Shown here piece by piece: positions 32,055 through 41,136 of a stretch of 43,239 bases of DNA. The DNA is taken from the NCBI GenBank assembly GCA_018812945.1, contig JAHJCM010000136.1, positions 1-43,239 on the forward strand, given 5' to 3'. The notes below the pieces were generated by a model. It made no database searches, was not told the DNA's origin, and saw only the letters and a list, made by a program, of their open reading frames with translations. The stretch's first letter is position 1; each line of letters begins with the position of its first letter. The position numbers were made by a program, and so were the translations under genes. The stretch comes from Gammaproteobacteria bacterium (GTDB taxonomy: Bacteria > Pseudomonadota > Gammaproteobacteria > Burkholderiales > Burkholderiaceae_B).

Positions 32055-32749
32055 GCTGCACTCCCAAGCGTGCAGATGAAACCAGACCGATAACTTTCCA
32101 AACCAACAAGTTCTACATCGCGATCGGTTTTTACCAACAGTTTCAAATTTGAATCTGAAAAGCTTAGAAGCAATTCACGCCACTGCACGGCATGGCCGCT
32201 TGGGCTGAGCACTTCACCATCCACCTTGAATTCGGGGTATTGATTTTGAAGTGCATGCAGAAAAAGGCACAGCTTTTCTGCATCAGCCCAACTCGATGGC
32301 TTGAACAACACATCGAGATCAGAACTTTCAGTGATACACGGCAAACCCGTGAGCACCTGAACTGCACTGGAGCCATACACATGAGCGGCAATACTGTGCT
32401 TGGCCAGAAAGGACTGCAATTCGCCCCCACCCAGCTGCCAATGTTGTGGCAACTGTGGCAACACCAAGGCCAGCAAAGGGCCCTGCTGGTGCTTTTCAAC
32501 ACCTTGCTCATTCACCAAAAACGACAAACGCCGCTTGCCCCACGATGCGGGCTCAGCAAGCCCAAGTCGCAAGAAGCCCTCTGGTACATCGGCCTGACGC
32601 GCCACGATCAGCGGGTAGTCACCCAGCACCCAGCGGTGCAACAGCGACAAGGCACTGACGGGCTCCATGGGTGCAGGCCCAACGTACTCAGCATGCTTCA
32701 CGGCATCCAGTTTCAACCACACCAGGTCATGGCGACTAAATGCACTCAT
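32051..32749 (-). CDS. mdcG: Malonate decarboxylase holo-ACP synthase
   Basis: A 232-residue phosphoribosyl-dephospho-CoA transferase that attaches the prosthetic group to the carrier protein MdcC. It has a nucleotidyltransferase-like core (VYGSSAVQVLTGLPCITESSDLDVLFKP), where the GS and DLD residues bind the metal and nucleotide. The N-terminus SAFSRHDLVWL is typical of the family. It lies 21 bp after mdcE and overlaps mdcB by 4 nt. Confidence 0.92.
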   Translation of the reverse strand: MSAFSRHDLVWLKLDAVKHAEYVGPAPMEPVSALSLLHRWVLGDYPLIVARQADVPEGFLRLGLAEPASWGKRRLSFLVNEQGVEKHQQGPLLALVLPQLPQHWQLGGGELQSFLAKHSIAAHVYGSSAVQVLTGLPCITESSDLDVLFKPSSWADAEKLCLFLHALQNQYPEFKVDGEVLSPSGHAVQWRELLLSFSDSNLKLLVKTDRDVELVGLESYRSGFICTLGSAA

Positions 32750-32770
32750 TGGGCGCTCACAGGCTTCTCA

Positions 32771-33493
32771 TCACTTGGCCAATACACGCTCAAGCACCAC
32801 ACCGGCTGCTGTTCTGCCGCCGCGTTCAATGCCACGTTCAATGCGAAGGTCTTTGCCAATTTCCTCGCGCGATTTAGCCCGCAAACTGGCAATGGATGCA
32901 GCCAGTTGCGCCGCATAATTGCCTTCCCACACAGCATCCAGGTGACCCATGCTCAAATAATTTTCCACACCGGGTGAAAATACTGGCGACTGCTTGGCCA
33001 GCGCTTGCAAATGATCCAAAGGTATTTTCGTAATGCGCGACATGGCAGGCAAATTCATTACCTTGATTTCCGCATCGGCCAAGGCATAGCAGGCGTCGGC
33101 CATCATGCCAGTGCTAATGTAGCCACCGCTCACTGCTTCGCCGTACACCACACTCACAATCACATGGCCACGCTGACGTGCCAGCTCCACCGCTTTGGCC
33201 AGGTGCGCCATGTAACCATTCAAACCCATGAGTTCATCCCGGCGGCGAAGGCGTTGGCCCTGCGTATCCAGCAAAAATACAATCGGTTCGCCAGGGCGCT
33301 GCTTGATGGTTTCAATCACCACACGTGCCATGGTCAGGGCCATGTCTGCACCCACTTCGGCTTTCTCGGCAGTGCCAATCACAGTCACCTGCTGGTTGCC
33401 GACAGTTGCGCGGCCATAAAAATGATCCGCCTCGAGGCAATCCGCTTTCCAGAGATCGGCAAACAAGGCGTCCAATACTTGATCCCGGTTCAT
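32771..33493 (-). CDS. mdcE: Biotin-independent malonate decarboxylase subunit gamma
   Basis: A 240-residue carboxyltransferase-fold protein. With MdcD it forms the malonyl-S-ACP decarboxylase that releases CO2 and leaves acetyl-S-ACP. Crotonase-like features are visible: VFLLDTQGQRLRRRDELMG and VVYGEAVSGGYISTGMMAD, the latter a glycine-rich oxyanion region. It overlaps mdcD by 4 nt. Some other bacteria have D and E fused or ordered differently; here they are separate and adjacent. Confidence 0.93.
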   Translation of the reverse strand: MNRDQVLDALFADLWKADCLEADHFYGRATVGNQQVTVIGTAEKAEVGADMALTMARVVIETIKQRPGEPIVFLLDTQGQRLRRRDELMGLNGYMAHLAKAVELARQRGHVIVSVVYGEAVSGGYISTGMMADACYALADAEIKVMNLPAMSRITKIPLDHLQALAKQSPVFSPGVENYLSMGHLDAVWEGNYAAQLAASIASLRAKSREEIGKDLRIERGIERGGRTAAGVVLERVLAK

Positions 33494-34389
33494 TGCGCAC
33501 CCCTTGCCACATCACGTGCAACGCTCGTTGCGCGTACAAATTCATCTGCAGGCATCAACGCCAGTTCTTCGGCGCTGGGTAGCCCCAGGCGTTGCCAAAT
33601 TTCCTTCGCATCCCGGCAGTCACCAAACTGCTTAAGCCGTTGCGTCAACATGGCGTGCTCTGTTTCCAAATTCTCTAGGTCAAAACCCACCTTACCGGAA
33701 TCAAGTGCAGCCAAAGCGGCGTTGCGAAACGCATTCACTTCATCGGCCACCAGGGCTTGAATGTCGCCCATCACATAGCGGTGCTTGCCACCGCTGACCC
33801 GCCACACCAGTGCACGATCGCGTGAATCAAATTCCTCCACGCCATACACGGTTTCAATTACTTCCGGGCCCGACATGGCCAAGCGCCCTTCTTCCGACAT
33901 GATCAGCACATCGCAGCAACGGGCGATCAAGCCAGTACCGCCGAAGCAACCTGCCGCACCGCCAATCAAACCAATGAATTGGATGCCTTGTGCGCGCGCT
34001 GCACACACAGCACGCATAATTTCCGACACCGCAATCAAGCCGGCGTTGGCCTCGTGCAAACGCACACCGCCGCTTTCAAAAATCAGCAGTACTGCGCGGG
34101 GTTTTTCCTTCACCGCTTTGGCAATGAGCGCGGTCATTTTTGCGCCATGCACTTCGCCAATGGCACCGCCCAGAAACTCACCTTCCTGGGCGGCCACCAG
34201 CACAGGTGCGCCACCCAAAGTGGCTCGCCCAATGACCACGCCATCATCAAATGCAACCGGTTGTTCAAGCAGCGCCATGTGGGGGCTGCTGATGCGATCA
34301 GACGGTTTCAGGATTTCCTGAAAACTACCCTCGTCGCACACAGCCTGCACACGCTCGCGTGCACTGGCTTCCAGAAAACTATTGGCCAT
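33490..34389 (-). CDS. mdcD: Biotin-independent malonate decarboxylase subunit beta
   Basis: A 299-residue carboxyltransferase beta-like protein that pairs with MdcE. Motifs include LLIFESGGVRLHEANAGL and IGLIGGAAGCFGGTGLIARCCD, the glycine-rich region that binds the acyl thioester, and RLAMSGPEVIE. It overlaps the carrier-protein gene mdcC by 11 nt at its start and mdcE by 4 nt at its end, a tight order that should keep subunit ratios balanced. Confidence 0.94.
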   Translation of the reverse strand: MANSFLEASARERVQAVCDEGSFQEILKPSDRISSPHMALLEQPVAFDDGVVIGRATLGGAPVLVAAQEGEFLGGAIGEVHGAKMTALIAKAVKEKPRAVLLIFESGGVRLHEANAGLIAVSEIMRAVCAARAQGIQFIGLIGGAAGCFGGTGLIARCCDVLIMSEEGRLAMSGPEVIETVYGVEEFDSRDRALVWRVSGGKHRYVMGDIQALVADEVNAFRNAALAALDSGKVGFDLENLETEHAMLTQRLKQFGDCRDAKEIWQRLGLPSAEELALMPADEFVRATSVARDVARGAQ

Positions 34390-34702
34390 GCTGGTTCTCC
34401 CATGCCTCTATGGCTTGATCCAGGCGCAGACTGACCACAGCGGGTGTTGCGCCCACATCGTGAATTTCAATTTTCAAGCCACCCGCATTTTTGCGTTCTG
34501 CAAAATCGTTCAACACAGCCTGCCAAATTTGGCCAAATCCGCGTGCTGAAGTTTGAATGTCCACTGAACAATGGGCAGTATCTTCACCTTTCTCCAGCAG
34601 CACTTCGCAGTTGCCGCTGGCAGTGACGCCCACCAGCACCGCGTCGCGGTTTGTTTGCTGAATCTTGCTGGGCAAGTTGTATTTCAGTTGTTCCATGCTC
34701 AT
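34379..34702 (-). CDS. mdcC: Malonate decarboxylase acyl carrier protein (delta)
   Basis: A 107-residue carrier protein that holds acetyl and malonyl groups on a phosphoribosyl-dephospho-CoA arm. Ser29 in GVTASGNCEVL is the expected attachment site. The protein differs in fold from fatty-acid ACP and resembles CitD. It lies 12 bp after mdcA. A start at Met3 is also possible. Confidence 0.93.
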   Translation of the reverse strand: MSMEQLKYNLPSKIQQTNRDAVLVGVTASGNCEVLLEKGEDTAHCSVDIQTSARGFGQIWQAVLNDFAERKNAGGLKIEIHDVGATPAVVSLRLDQAIEAWENQHGQ

Positions 34703-34714
34703 GATGAAAGCCCC

Positions 34715-36379
34715 TTACCAGTTGCGGAAACGGCTGGGCGGGTTGTACAAACCACCCGAAGCACGCACCAAGTCTTTCACGGTTTTTGCGGCCAGCAAAT
34801 CGCGCGTGGCATCGCGTCGGGCAATGCCCAAATCTTCAGCGCGTTTAATCACGCCTCGGGCACGCAGTTCTTCAACTTTCTTTTTGTCGCGGGCCATGCC
34901 CACTTCGGTGTAACCAGCCACGCCACGAATGGCTTGTTCACGCTCCTCTTCACTGCGGCATAACAACAAATTTGCAATGCCTTCTTCGGTCACGATGTGG
35001 GTGACATCATCACCGAAAATCATCACGGGCGGGTTGTTCAAACCCATGCTGTCGGCCAGGTCCCAGGCATCGAGACGTTCAACAAATGCTGGTGCCATGT
35101 GCTCGCGGAATGTTTCCACCATTTGCACCACCAGCTTTCTGCCGCGCGGCATGTGCTTGGGGTTGGCTTGCGCTTCTCGTCCTGCCTTCACCCAGGCTTC
35201 GCTTTCATGCCTGCGGCCCCGCGCATCGGCACCCATATTGGGTGCGCCACCAAAGCCCGCAATTCGGCCTTTCGTGGCTGTACTGCTATTGCCGTAGGTG
35301 TCAATTTGTAAGGTTGAACCAATAAACAGGTCGCAGGCGTAATGCCCAGCGGCTTGGCAAAACGCGCGGTTGCTGCGCATGCTGCCATCGTTGCCTGTGA
35401 AAAAAACATCGGGCCGCGCCGCAATGTATTTCTCCATACCCAGTTCACTGCCGAAGCTGTGCACGCTTTGCACAAAACCGGCTTCAATAGCGGGTATCAA
35501 TGCCGGGTGTGGATTCAGTGCCCAGTTGGTACAAATTTTTCCCTTCAAGCCCAGTTGCTCGCCATAGGTAGGCAACAGCAACTCAATGGCTGCGGTATCA
35601 AAGCCAATGCCATGGTTCAATCGCTTTACGCCGTACTCTGCGTAAATGCCTTTGATCACCATCATGGCCATCAACACCTGTATTTCCGAGATTTGTGCGG
35701 GGTCACGCGTAAACAACGGTTCAATGTAATTGGGGCGCGGCGCATGAATGACAAAATCCACCCAATCCGCGGGCACATCTACACGGGGCAGTGTGTCGCG
35801 TATTTCATTGACCTGCACAATCACAATGCCATTCTTGAATGCAGCTGCTTCCACAATGGCCGGTGTGTCTTCGGTGTTCGGGCCGGTGTACAGGTTGCCC
35901 TGTGCATCGGCAGCCTCTGCAGCGATCAGGGCCACATTGGGCGTCAAGTCCACAAAGTAACGGCCAAACAATTCAAGATAAGTGTGAATCGCATTGATCT
36001 TGATTTTTCCAGCGGCTACCAGGTTGGCCAGCCGCGCACCTTGCGGACCGGAAAAAGAAAAATCAATTTCCTTTGCAATGCCTTTGTCAAACAAAGCCGT
36101 GTGTTCAGGTAAAGCCACCACCGATTGCAACAAGTGCAAATCATGCACCTGTTGCGGGTTCACTTTGGCCAAACACTGCGCCAAAAAGTCAGCCTGTTTC
36201 TGGTTGTTGCCTTCCAGGCAAACCCGGTCGCCAGGCTGAATCACACTTTCAAGCAAAGCCACTGTTTGCTCAGCTTTCACCACCTTGCCGGAATTTCCGC
36301 CAACCAGGTGTGATGCGCGGCCCAACCGGGCCGCCTTGGATTGTTGCCCTTGGCGCCACGCAGTGTTGGTCATGCTCAT
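34715..36379 (-). CDS. mdcA: Malonate decarboxylase subunit alpha (acetyl-ACP:malonate transferase)
   Basis: A 554-residue CoA-transferase-like protein that swaps acetyl for malonyl on the carrier protein, starting each catalytic cycle. It is full length, with recognisable stretches LEGNNQKQADFLAQ, DLHLLQSVVALPEHTALF, NHGIGFDTAAIELLLP and FTGNDGSMRSNRAFCQAAGHYA. AGGA lies about 8 nt upstream of the ATG. It begins 14 bp after the TRAP large permease gene, so transport and catabolism genes look co-transcribed. Confidence 0.95.
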   Translation of the reverse strand: MSMTNTAWRQGQQSKAARLGRASHLVGGNSGKVVKAEQTVALLESVIQPGDRVCLEGNNQKQADFLAQCLAKVNPQQVHDLHLLQSVVALPEHTALFDKGIAKEIDFSFSGPQGARLANLVAAGKIKINAIHTYLELFGRYFVDLTPNVALIAAEAADAQGNLYTGPNTEDTPAIVEAAAFKNGIVIVQVNEIRDTLPRVDVPADWVDFVIHAPRPNYIEPLFTRDPAQISEIQVLMAMMVIKGIYAEYGVKRLNHGIGFDTAAIELLLPTYGEQLGLKGKICTNWALNPHPALIPAIEAGFVQSVHSFGSELGMEKYIAARPDVFFTGNDGSMRSNRAFCQAAGHYACDLFIGSTLQIDTYGNSSTATKGRIAGFGGAPNMGADARGRRHESEAWVKAGREAQANPKHMPRGRKLVVQMVETFREHMAPAFVERLDAWDLADSMGLNNPPVMIFGDDVTHIVTEEGIANLLLCRSEEEREQAIRGVAGYTEVGMARDKKKVEELRARGVIKRAEDLGIARRDATRDLLAAKTVKDLVRASGGLYNPPSRFRNW

Positions 36380-36393
36380 TGTTTTTTTCCTGC

Positions 36394-37737
36394 TTAGTAG
36401 TCGTAGAACATGTCGGGCAAGAACATCACGATGTCCGGGAACGCCGACAACAAAGCGATGTAGCCCGCAATGATCAGAATGAACGGAACAATGCCGCGGA
36501 AAATTTCACCAAACTTGATGTCGGGTGCAATACCGTTGATCACGAACAGATTCAAGCCCACCGGTGGTGTAATCAGCCCAAGTTCCATGTTGATGGTCAG
36601 GATAATGCCGAACCAGATTGGGTCGAAACCCGCAGCCAGAATGGGTGGCAAAATAACCGGTGTGATCATCAGGATAATGGCCACAGGTGGCAGGAAGAAA
36701 CCCAGCACCAGCAACAACATGTTCACCCAGAACAACAAGGCCCACTTCGACATTTCCAGTGCCACCAGCCATTCCGCCATGCTCTGGCTGATACGCAAAT
36801 AGCTCATCACATAAGTGAACAGGAATGACATGGCAATGATCATCATCACCATACAGCTTTCTTTTGCAGTGCCCGTGAAAATGGCGCGAAGGTCATTCCA
36901 CTGATAGCACTTGTACAGTGCAATCACCAGAATCAACGCGGCCACTGCACCCACACCCGCCACTTCAGAAGGCGTACCAAAGCCGCCGTACATGGCACCC
37001 ATGATCAAGCCAATCAGCAAGAGGAAAGGCAGCAGTCGTGGCAACGACTCCATTTTTTCCTTCCAGGTGAAATGTTCCTTTTGGGCTACCTTTGCGATTT
37101 CTTCGGGGCTCGCCGTTTTCATCCATTCATGACGATCACGAATGAATTTGAAAACAACCCAAACAGAGAACAACACGGCCAGCAAAATGCCTGGCACGAT
37201 ACCGGCAATGAACAACTTGCCAATCGATTGCTCAGCCATCACGCCATAAATAATCAAGGTGATGCTGGGCGGAATCAGAATACCCAACGTGCCGCCCGCA
37301 GCAATCAAGCCCGAGGCCAAAGCACCGCTGTAACCACGTTTGCGCATTTCCGGAATACCCATGCCGCCGATGGCTGCACAGGTGGCGGGGCTTGAACCAC
37401 ACAAGGCTGCAAAAATGGTACAACCAGCCACGTTCGCCACGCCCAGGCTACCCGGCATGCGATACAACCAGCGGTACGCCGATTCATACAAATCAACCGC
37501 TGCCCTGGTTTTACCAATGGCCGCACCCATCAAAATGAACAGCGGAATGGTGAGCAAGGTGAAGTTTTCAAGTTCACCGAAAATGGTTTCTGCAATCAAA
37601 TGGATATTGGTTGCAGGCATGAAAAAATGCATGATGATCACTGCCGAGGAACCCAGAGCAAACGCAATGGGCATGCCCGAGAACAGCAACACCAAGGTGA
37701 GGGCCGTGTAGATCAGGCCGATTTCGACGACGCCCAT
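36394..37737 (-). CDS. dctM: TRAP transporter large permease (DctM-like)
   Basis: A 447-residue membrane protein with about twelve helices, the ion-coupled subunit of a TRAP transporter. Family stretches are SGMPIAFALG, FAALCGSSPATCAAIGGMGIPEM and GILIPPSITLIIYG. I start at the ATG at 37737, one base after the dctQ stop; the track's longer start overlaps dctQ. Placed directly before mdcA, it probably imports malonate or another C3-C4 dicarboxylate with Na+. Confidence 0.92.
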   Translation of the reverse strand: MGVVEIGLIYTALTLVLLFSGMPIAFALGSSAVIIMHFFMPATNIHLIAETIFGELENFTLLTIPLFILMGAAIGKTRAAVDLYESAYRWLYRMPGSLGVANVAGCTIFAALCGSSPATCAAIGGMGIPEMRKRGYSGALASGLIAAGGTLGILIPPSITLIIYGVMAEQSIGKLFIAGIVPGILLAVLFSVWVVFKFIRDRHEWMKTASPEEIAKVAQKEHFTWKEKMESLPRLLPFLLLIGLIMGAMYGGFGTPSEVAGVGAVAALILVIALYKCYQWNDLRAIFTGTAKESCMVMMIIAMSFLFTYVMSYLRISQSMAEWLVALEMSKWALLFWVNMLLLVLGFFLPPVAIILMITPVILPPILAAGFDPIWFGIILTINMELGLITPPVGLNLFVINGIAPDIKFGEIFRGIVPFILIIAGYIALLSAFPDIVMFLPDMFYDY

Positions 37738-37738
37738 A

Positions 37739-38290
37739 TTAGCCCCCTTGTCCGCTGGTTGTGGTTGCATGCCCGTGCTTTGGCAGCTCAGGCGCCTTGC
37801 CCATCAAGCCTTCAACAATTTGCACAACGAATTGCAGTGTCAGCAACAACATGCCGAACGCCATAAAGAAATAAGGAATCCACAGCTTTGGACCCCAGGT
37901 TGAACTGGTGGTCCAGCCCTGATCCCAAGCTTCGTGGCAATACACCGCCGACAAATAGGCCACCAAGCCACAAAACAGCATCGAGAGAATATCGCCCAGC
38001 AACAGACGAATCCGGCTAGCGCGCTTGGACATGACTTCGTCCAGAATTTCAATGCCTACATGGCCGCGTTCGCGTTGAGTGTGTGCGGCGGCCAGAAAAG
38101 TGGCTGCGATCAACATGAAAATGCTGAGCTCAATGACCCAGTCATTTGAAATATTCAGAATGTAGCGCGTGACCACTTCGTACACCAGTACGAGTGAACA
38201 CACGAGAATCAGTAATGCTGACAGGTACGCCATGGCCTGGTTGATGCCGCGCACGATGCCGCTGAACAGTTGCCACAATGGGTTGTTCAT
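37739..38290 (-). CDS. dctQ: TRAP transporter small permease (DctQ-like)
   Basis: A 183-residue protein with four membrane helices and the typical DctQ stretches VTRYILNISNDWVIELSIFMLIAATFLAAA and GHVGIEIL. It pairs with DctM. The ATG at 38290 is preceded by GGAG at a good distance; the track's start ten codons upstream is less likely. It follows dctP by 67 bp. Confidence 0.91.
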   Translation of the reverse strand: MNNPLWQLFSGIVRGINQAMAYLSALLILVCSLVLVYEVVTRYILNISNDWVIELSIFMLIAATFLAAAHTQRERGHVGIEILDEVMSKRASRIRLLLGDILSMLFCGLVAYLSAVYCHEAWDQGWTTSSTWGPKLWIPYFFMAFGMLLLTLQFVVQIVEGLMGKAPELPKHGHATTTSGQGG

Positions 38291-38357
38291 AATCGTCTCC
38301 GAGTGGAACTTGAACACCAAACCCTCACCAGTGGAAAGGGTTTGGTGCGCTTTTTCT

Positions 38358-39377
38358 TTACTTAACAGCGGTGGCCATGTCCAACCACTTTTGGCCGTCT
38401 TTCACTTCTTCGGCGAAATCCTTCCAAGCGGTTTTTTCGGCAACAGCTCGCCACTTGGCAAACGTTGCATCGTCCATGGCGTAGGCTTTCTTGCCAGCTT
38501 TCTTCCACACTTCAGCAGCCATCTGGTCGTCTTTCTTGGACTCTTCGATGGAGAACTTCTCAAGGCTTGCACCCACTTCCATCACTGCTTTCTGCTGTGC
38601 TGGTGTCAGGCGGTCAAAAGTAGACTTGGCCATCAAGAGGGGTTCGAACATGAACCAGAATGAGTTCTGGCTCGCGTCTGTCAAGTGATCGCCCACTTCT
38701 TCCAGACGGAAAGAAATGATGGACGTGCTGGATGTGACAGCAGCGTCCAACACGCCAGTTTGCATGGCGCTGTAAACTTCGTTCGATGGCACGTTGGTGA
38801 TTGAACCGCCTGCGCCCTTCAACATCAAATCCATGTGCTTGGACGCACCACGAATTTTCACACCCTTGACATCATCAGGCATCAATACTTTTTTCTTGGA
38901 AGCGATACCACCCGCCTGCCAAATCCATGTCACTACTTTCACACCCTTGCTTTCCAACAGCTTTTCCAATTCATTGCCGATGGGCTGGCCTTTCCAGCGG
39001 TGGCCTTGTTCGTAGCTGGTAATCATGCCTGGCATCAAGGTGATGTTCACCTGTGGGATCTTGCCGCCTTCATAGGCCAGTGGGTACAAAGTCATGTCCA
39101 CTGAACCGTTTTGCAAGGCGCCGAACTGCGCGAAAGTTTTCACCAGCGAGCTGCCTGGGTAAATTTCAAACTTCAGGCTGCCATTCGTTTTTTCAGCCAC
39201 TTCGCGCGCGAACTTGCGCACCAGGCGATCACGGAAGTCGCCCTTTTCTTCGGTACCACCTGGAAACTGGTGGGACACCTTGATGGTGGTGGTTTGTGCC
39301 GACGCGGTGTTGGCAAAACCAAAGGTAATTGCTGCTGCAGCCATGCCGGCCACCAGGGGTTTGATCATGAACTTCAT
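38358..39377 (-). CDS. dctP: TRAP transporter substrate-binding protein (DctP-like)
   Basis: A 339-residue periplasmic binding protein with a signal peptide (MKFMIKPLVAGMAAAAITFG...ASAQ). Family motifs include IKVSHQFPGGTEEKGDF, KIRGASKHMDLMLKGAGG with the Arg that salt-bridges the substrate carboxylate, and VPSNEVYSAMQTGVLDAAVTS. AGGAGA lies 8 nt before the ATG at 39377. Context suggests malonate or maleate as ligand, but sequence alone does not show which. Confidence 0.92.
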   Translation of the reverse strand: MKFMIKPLVAGMAAAAITFGFANTASAQTTTIKVSHQFPGGTEEKGDFRDRLVRKFAREVAEKTNGSLKFEIYPGSSLVKTFAQFGALQNGSVDMTLYPLAYEGGKIPQVNITLMPGMITSYEQGHRWKGQPIGNELEKLLESKGVKVVTWIWQAGGIASKKKVLMPDDVKGVKIRGASKHMDLMLKGAGGSITNVPSNEVYSAMQTGVLDAAVTSSTSIISFRLEEVGDHLTDASQNSFWFMFEPLLMAKSTFDRLTPAQQKAVMEVGASLEKFSIEESKKDDQMAAEVWKKAGKKAYAMDDATFAKWRAVAEKTAWKDFAEEVKDGQKWLDMATAVK

Positions 39378-39452
39378 GAGTAAGTCTCCTCTCTTGCTTC
39401 TAATTGAACGCTGTTGAATCAGGCGAGTGATTCGCAAACGCTTTCCACATCC

Positions 39453-39475
39453 GAACGAAATTTCTGGGTTCGTTC
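39453..39475 (-). other. Intercistronic hairpin between maleate isomerase and dctP
   Basis: GAACGAA (39453-39459) and TTCGTTC (39469-39475) form a perfect 7-bp stem with a 9-nt loop at the stop codon of the isomerase gene. No T-tract follows on the minus strand, so it may protect or partly attenuate the transcript rather than end it. Confidence 0.4.
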
Positions 39476-40226
39476 AATATTTCCCGGACAACAGCGAGCC
39501 GAAGCCCGGGGCATAGGTCTTCAGACCCAATTTCTTTAGCATCATGTAAGTCGTTGCAACGGAAGAAGACAATACGGGCATACCCGCGCGGTCTTCGATC
39601 TGCTGAATGGAGGCCAGCGACGGCATTTGCACACAGGCCGACGCAACAATGGCGTCCACATTGGCTGTATTCAGTTTCTTGGTGTGCTCAACCGGGGCCA
39701 ACGGGTTCAACAAACCGACTTCCAGGTTGTTCGACACTTCCAGCGAAATGCTGTCCAGAACCTCAATGCCTTCGTGCTCGATGTAATCCACCACCAGTTG
39801 CGTCAGCGGTTTCATGTAGGGGGTGAGAATGGCCACTTTCTTTGCACCAATCGCCTTCAAGCCATCGACCAGCGCACCTGCGCTGGTCACCACCGGCGCA
39901 GGGCCACCCGCTTCCACCGTGCGGCCGTGCAAGCGTACTTCCGATTTTTTGTGATAACCCAAACCCATGCTCATAATGGCCACCAGGCAGGCATAACCGA
40001 GCACATCCACGCGGGCATCGGCCAGTTCAAGCGCGCAGCGATCGGAATCGGCGTCCATCTTGGCCAACTCTTCCTTGGTCACATGCTGCATGCGCATGCG
40101 ACTGGAGTGAAAGGTGAATCGTTCGGCTTCTACCGCTTCACGTGCCCGCAGAATTGCAGGAATCTCGGTTTCCATGGTGGTGTTTGAACTTGGCACAATC
40201 TGGCCAATTCGGTAAATCTTGTTCAT
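39474..40226 (-). CDS. maiA: Maleate cis-trans isomerase
   Basis: A 250-residue Asp/Glu racemase superfamily enzyme that isomerises maleate to fumarate without a cofactor. The N-terminus YRIGQIVPSSNTTMETEIPAIL matches maleate isomerases. Both catalytic cysteines are present at the positions I recall for the family, Cys80 (LGYACLVAIMS) and Cys198 (ASACVQMPS). Arylmalonate decarboxylases of this superfamily keep only one of these, so isomerase is the better call. I use the ATG at 40226; the track's start 18 codons earlier is not supported. It lies between the dehalogenase and the TRAP genes. Confidence 0.9.
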   Translation of the reverse strand: MNKIYRIGQIVPSSNTTMETEIPAILRAREAVEAERFTFHSSRMRMQHVTKEELAKMDADSDRCALELADARVDVLGYACLVAIMSMGLGYHKKSEVRLHGRTVEAGGPAPVVTSAGALVDGLKAIGAKKVAILTPYMKPLTQLVVDYIEHEGIEVLDSISLEVSNNLEVGLLNPLAPVEHTKKLNTANVDAIVASACVQMPSLASIQQIEDRAGMPVLSSSVATTYMMLKKLGLKTYAPGFGSLLSGKY

Positions 40227-40248
40227 TGCATACTCCGTGTATGTGGGC

Positions 40249-40968
40249 TTAGGTGGCCAACTGGCGAGCCAAGTCCACAAAGTCTTGTGCTACAAAATCG
40301 AACTCGCCTGCTTCCACTTTGGGCAAGGGCACGTGTTCACCAAATTCAAAAGGCCGCATCACATACGCGGTGCGCATTCCCTGCGCTTTGGCTGCACGCA
40401 AGTCGCTGGGGTGACTGGCACACAGCATTACTTGCTCAATCGGCAAATTCAGCAAGCCAGCCACGCCGTGGTAGGTCTCAGGGTCGGGCTTGTAATGCTT
40501 GAACAACTCGGCCGACACAATGCAGTCCCACGGCAAACCTGCATTTTTCGCCATGGCTGTGAGCAGCGAAAAATTGCCGTTGGAAAGGGTGGTGATCGTG
40601 AATTGTTTTTTCAGGGCATGAAGGCCTGCAACAGTGTCGGGCCAGGGTGTAAGGCGATGCCACGCTTTATTCAGGTTTTCGCGCTGTTCATCGTTCAATT
40701 TGCCCAGGCCAAACTGCTCAACAATTGAATCCAGAATCATGCGGTGCAGGCTGTCAATGTGCATCCAGGGCAACTCACCCTTGCGAACACGGTCCATGGC
40801 TGGTGCGTAACCAGCGCGCCAGGCATCGGCAAATGCGAGGGCATCGACCGGGATGTTCAGATGCCTGGCAATGACTGCAACTTCCCGCGCCACACTGCCG
40901 CGCCAGTCAACCACTGTGCCAAAAACATCAAATGCAAGCGCCTTGACCGCGCTGGCTGCGTGATTCAT
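40249..40968 (-). CDS. Type II haloacid dehalogenase (HAD superfamily)
   Basis: A 239-residue protein of the L-2-haloacid dehalogenase type, which hydrolyses 2-halocarboxylates to hydroxy acids by way of an Asp ester. Nucleophile Asp14 sits in AFDVFGTVVDWRG. Further motifs are TTLSNGN, the Lys in FKHYKPDPETY, and ASHPSDLRAAKAQG. GAGGAG precedes the ATG at 40968. It is the first gene after the GTATAC operator region, so it is probably co-regulated with the maleate/malonate genes. Some family members act on other substrates. Confidence 0.88.
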   Translation of the reverse strand: MNHAASAVKALAFDVFGTVVDWRGSVAREVAVIARHLNIPVDALAFADAWRAGYAPAMDRVRKGELPWMHIDSLHRMILDSIVEQFGLGKLNDEQRENLNKAWHRLTPWPDTVAGLHALKKQFTITTLSNGNFSLLTAMAKNAGLPWDCIVSAELFKHYKPDPETYHGVAGLLNLPIEQVMLCASHPSDLRAAKAQGMRTAYVMRPFEFGEHVPLPKVEAGEFDFVAQDFVDLARQLAT

Positions 40969-41068
40969 TGCTGTCTCCTCGAGGGTTTGCCGAAACTGAT
41001 TGTGTTTGGGCGGGTGCTCTCTTATGATTGTATGTAGAGCATCGCATTTTGCATGCGTTATTTGATTT

Positions 41069-41107
41069 CTTGTATACAAGACTAATGGCGGTCGTATACA
41101 TTGTCAA
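41069..41107 (-). promoter_or_regulatory. Catabolic operon promoter with two GTATAC operators
   Basis: On the minus strand, -35 TTGACA (41107-41102), a 17-bp spacer and -10 TAGTCT (41084-41079) face the dehalogenase gene. A perfect palindrome, CTTGTATACAAG (41069-41080), overlaps the -10. A second GTATAC core (41094-41099) lies in the spacer, 22 bp away centre to centre, about two helical turns. As I recall, the MdcY repressor of an Acinetobacter malonate operon uses a site of this TTGTATACAA form, so the divergent GntR protein is the likely binder. Confidence 0.75.
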
Positions 41108-41136
41108 TAACGCTGATTCATTTTTTTTATCACCCC

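Noticed and set aside
39474-40226. Arylmalonate decarboxylase or aspartate racemase
   Set aside because: Both family cysteines and the maleate isomerase N-terminus are present, while arylmalonate decarboxylase keeps only one cysteine.
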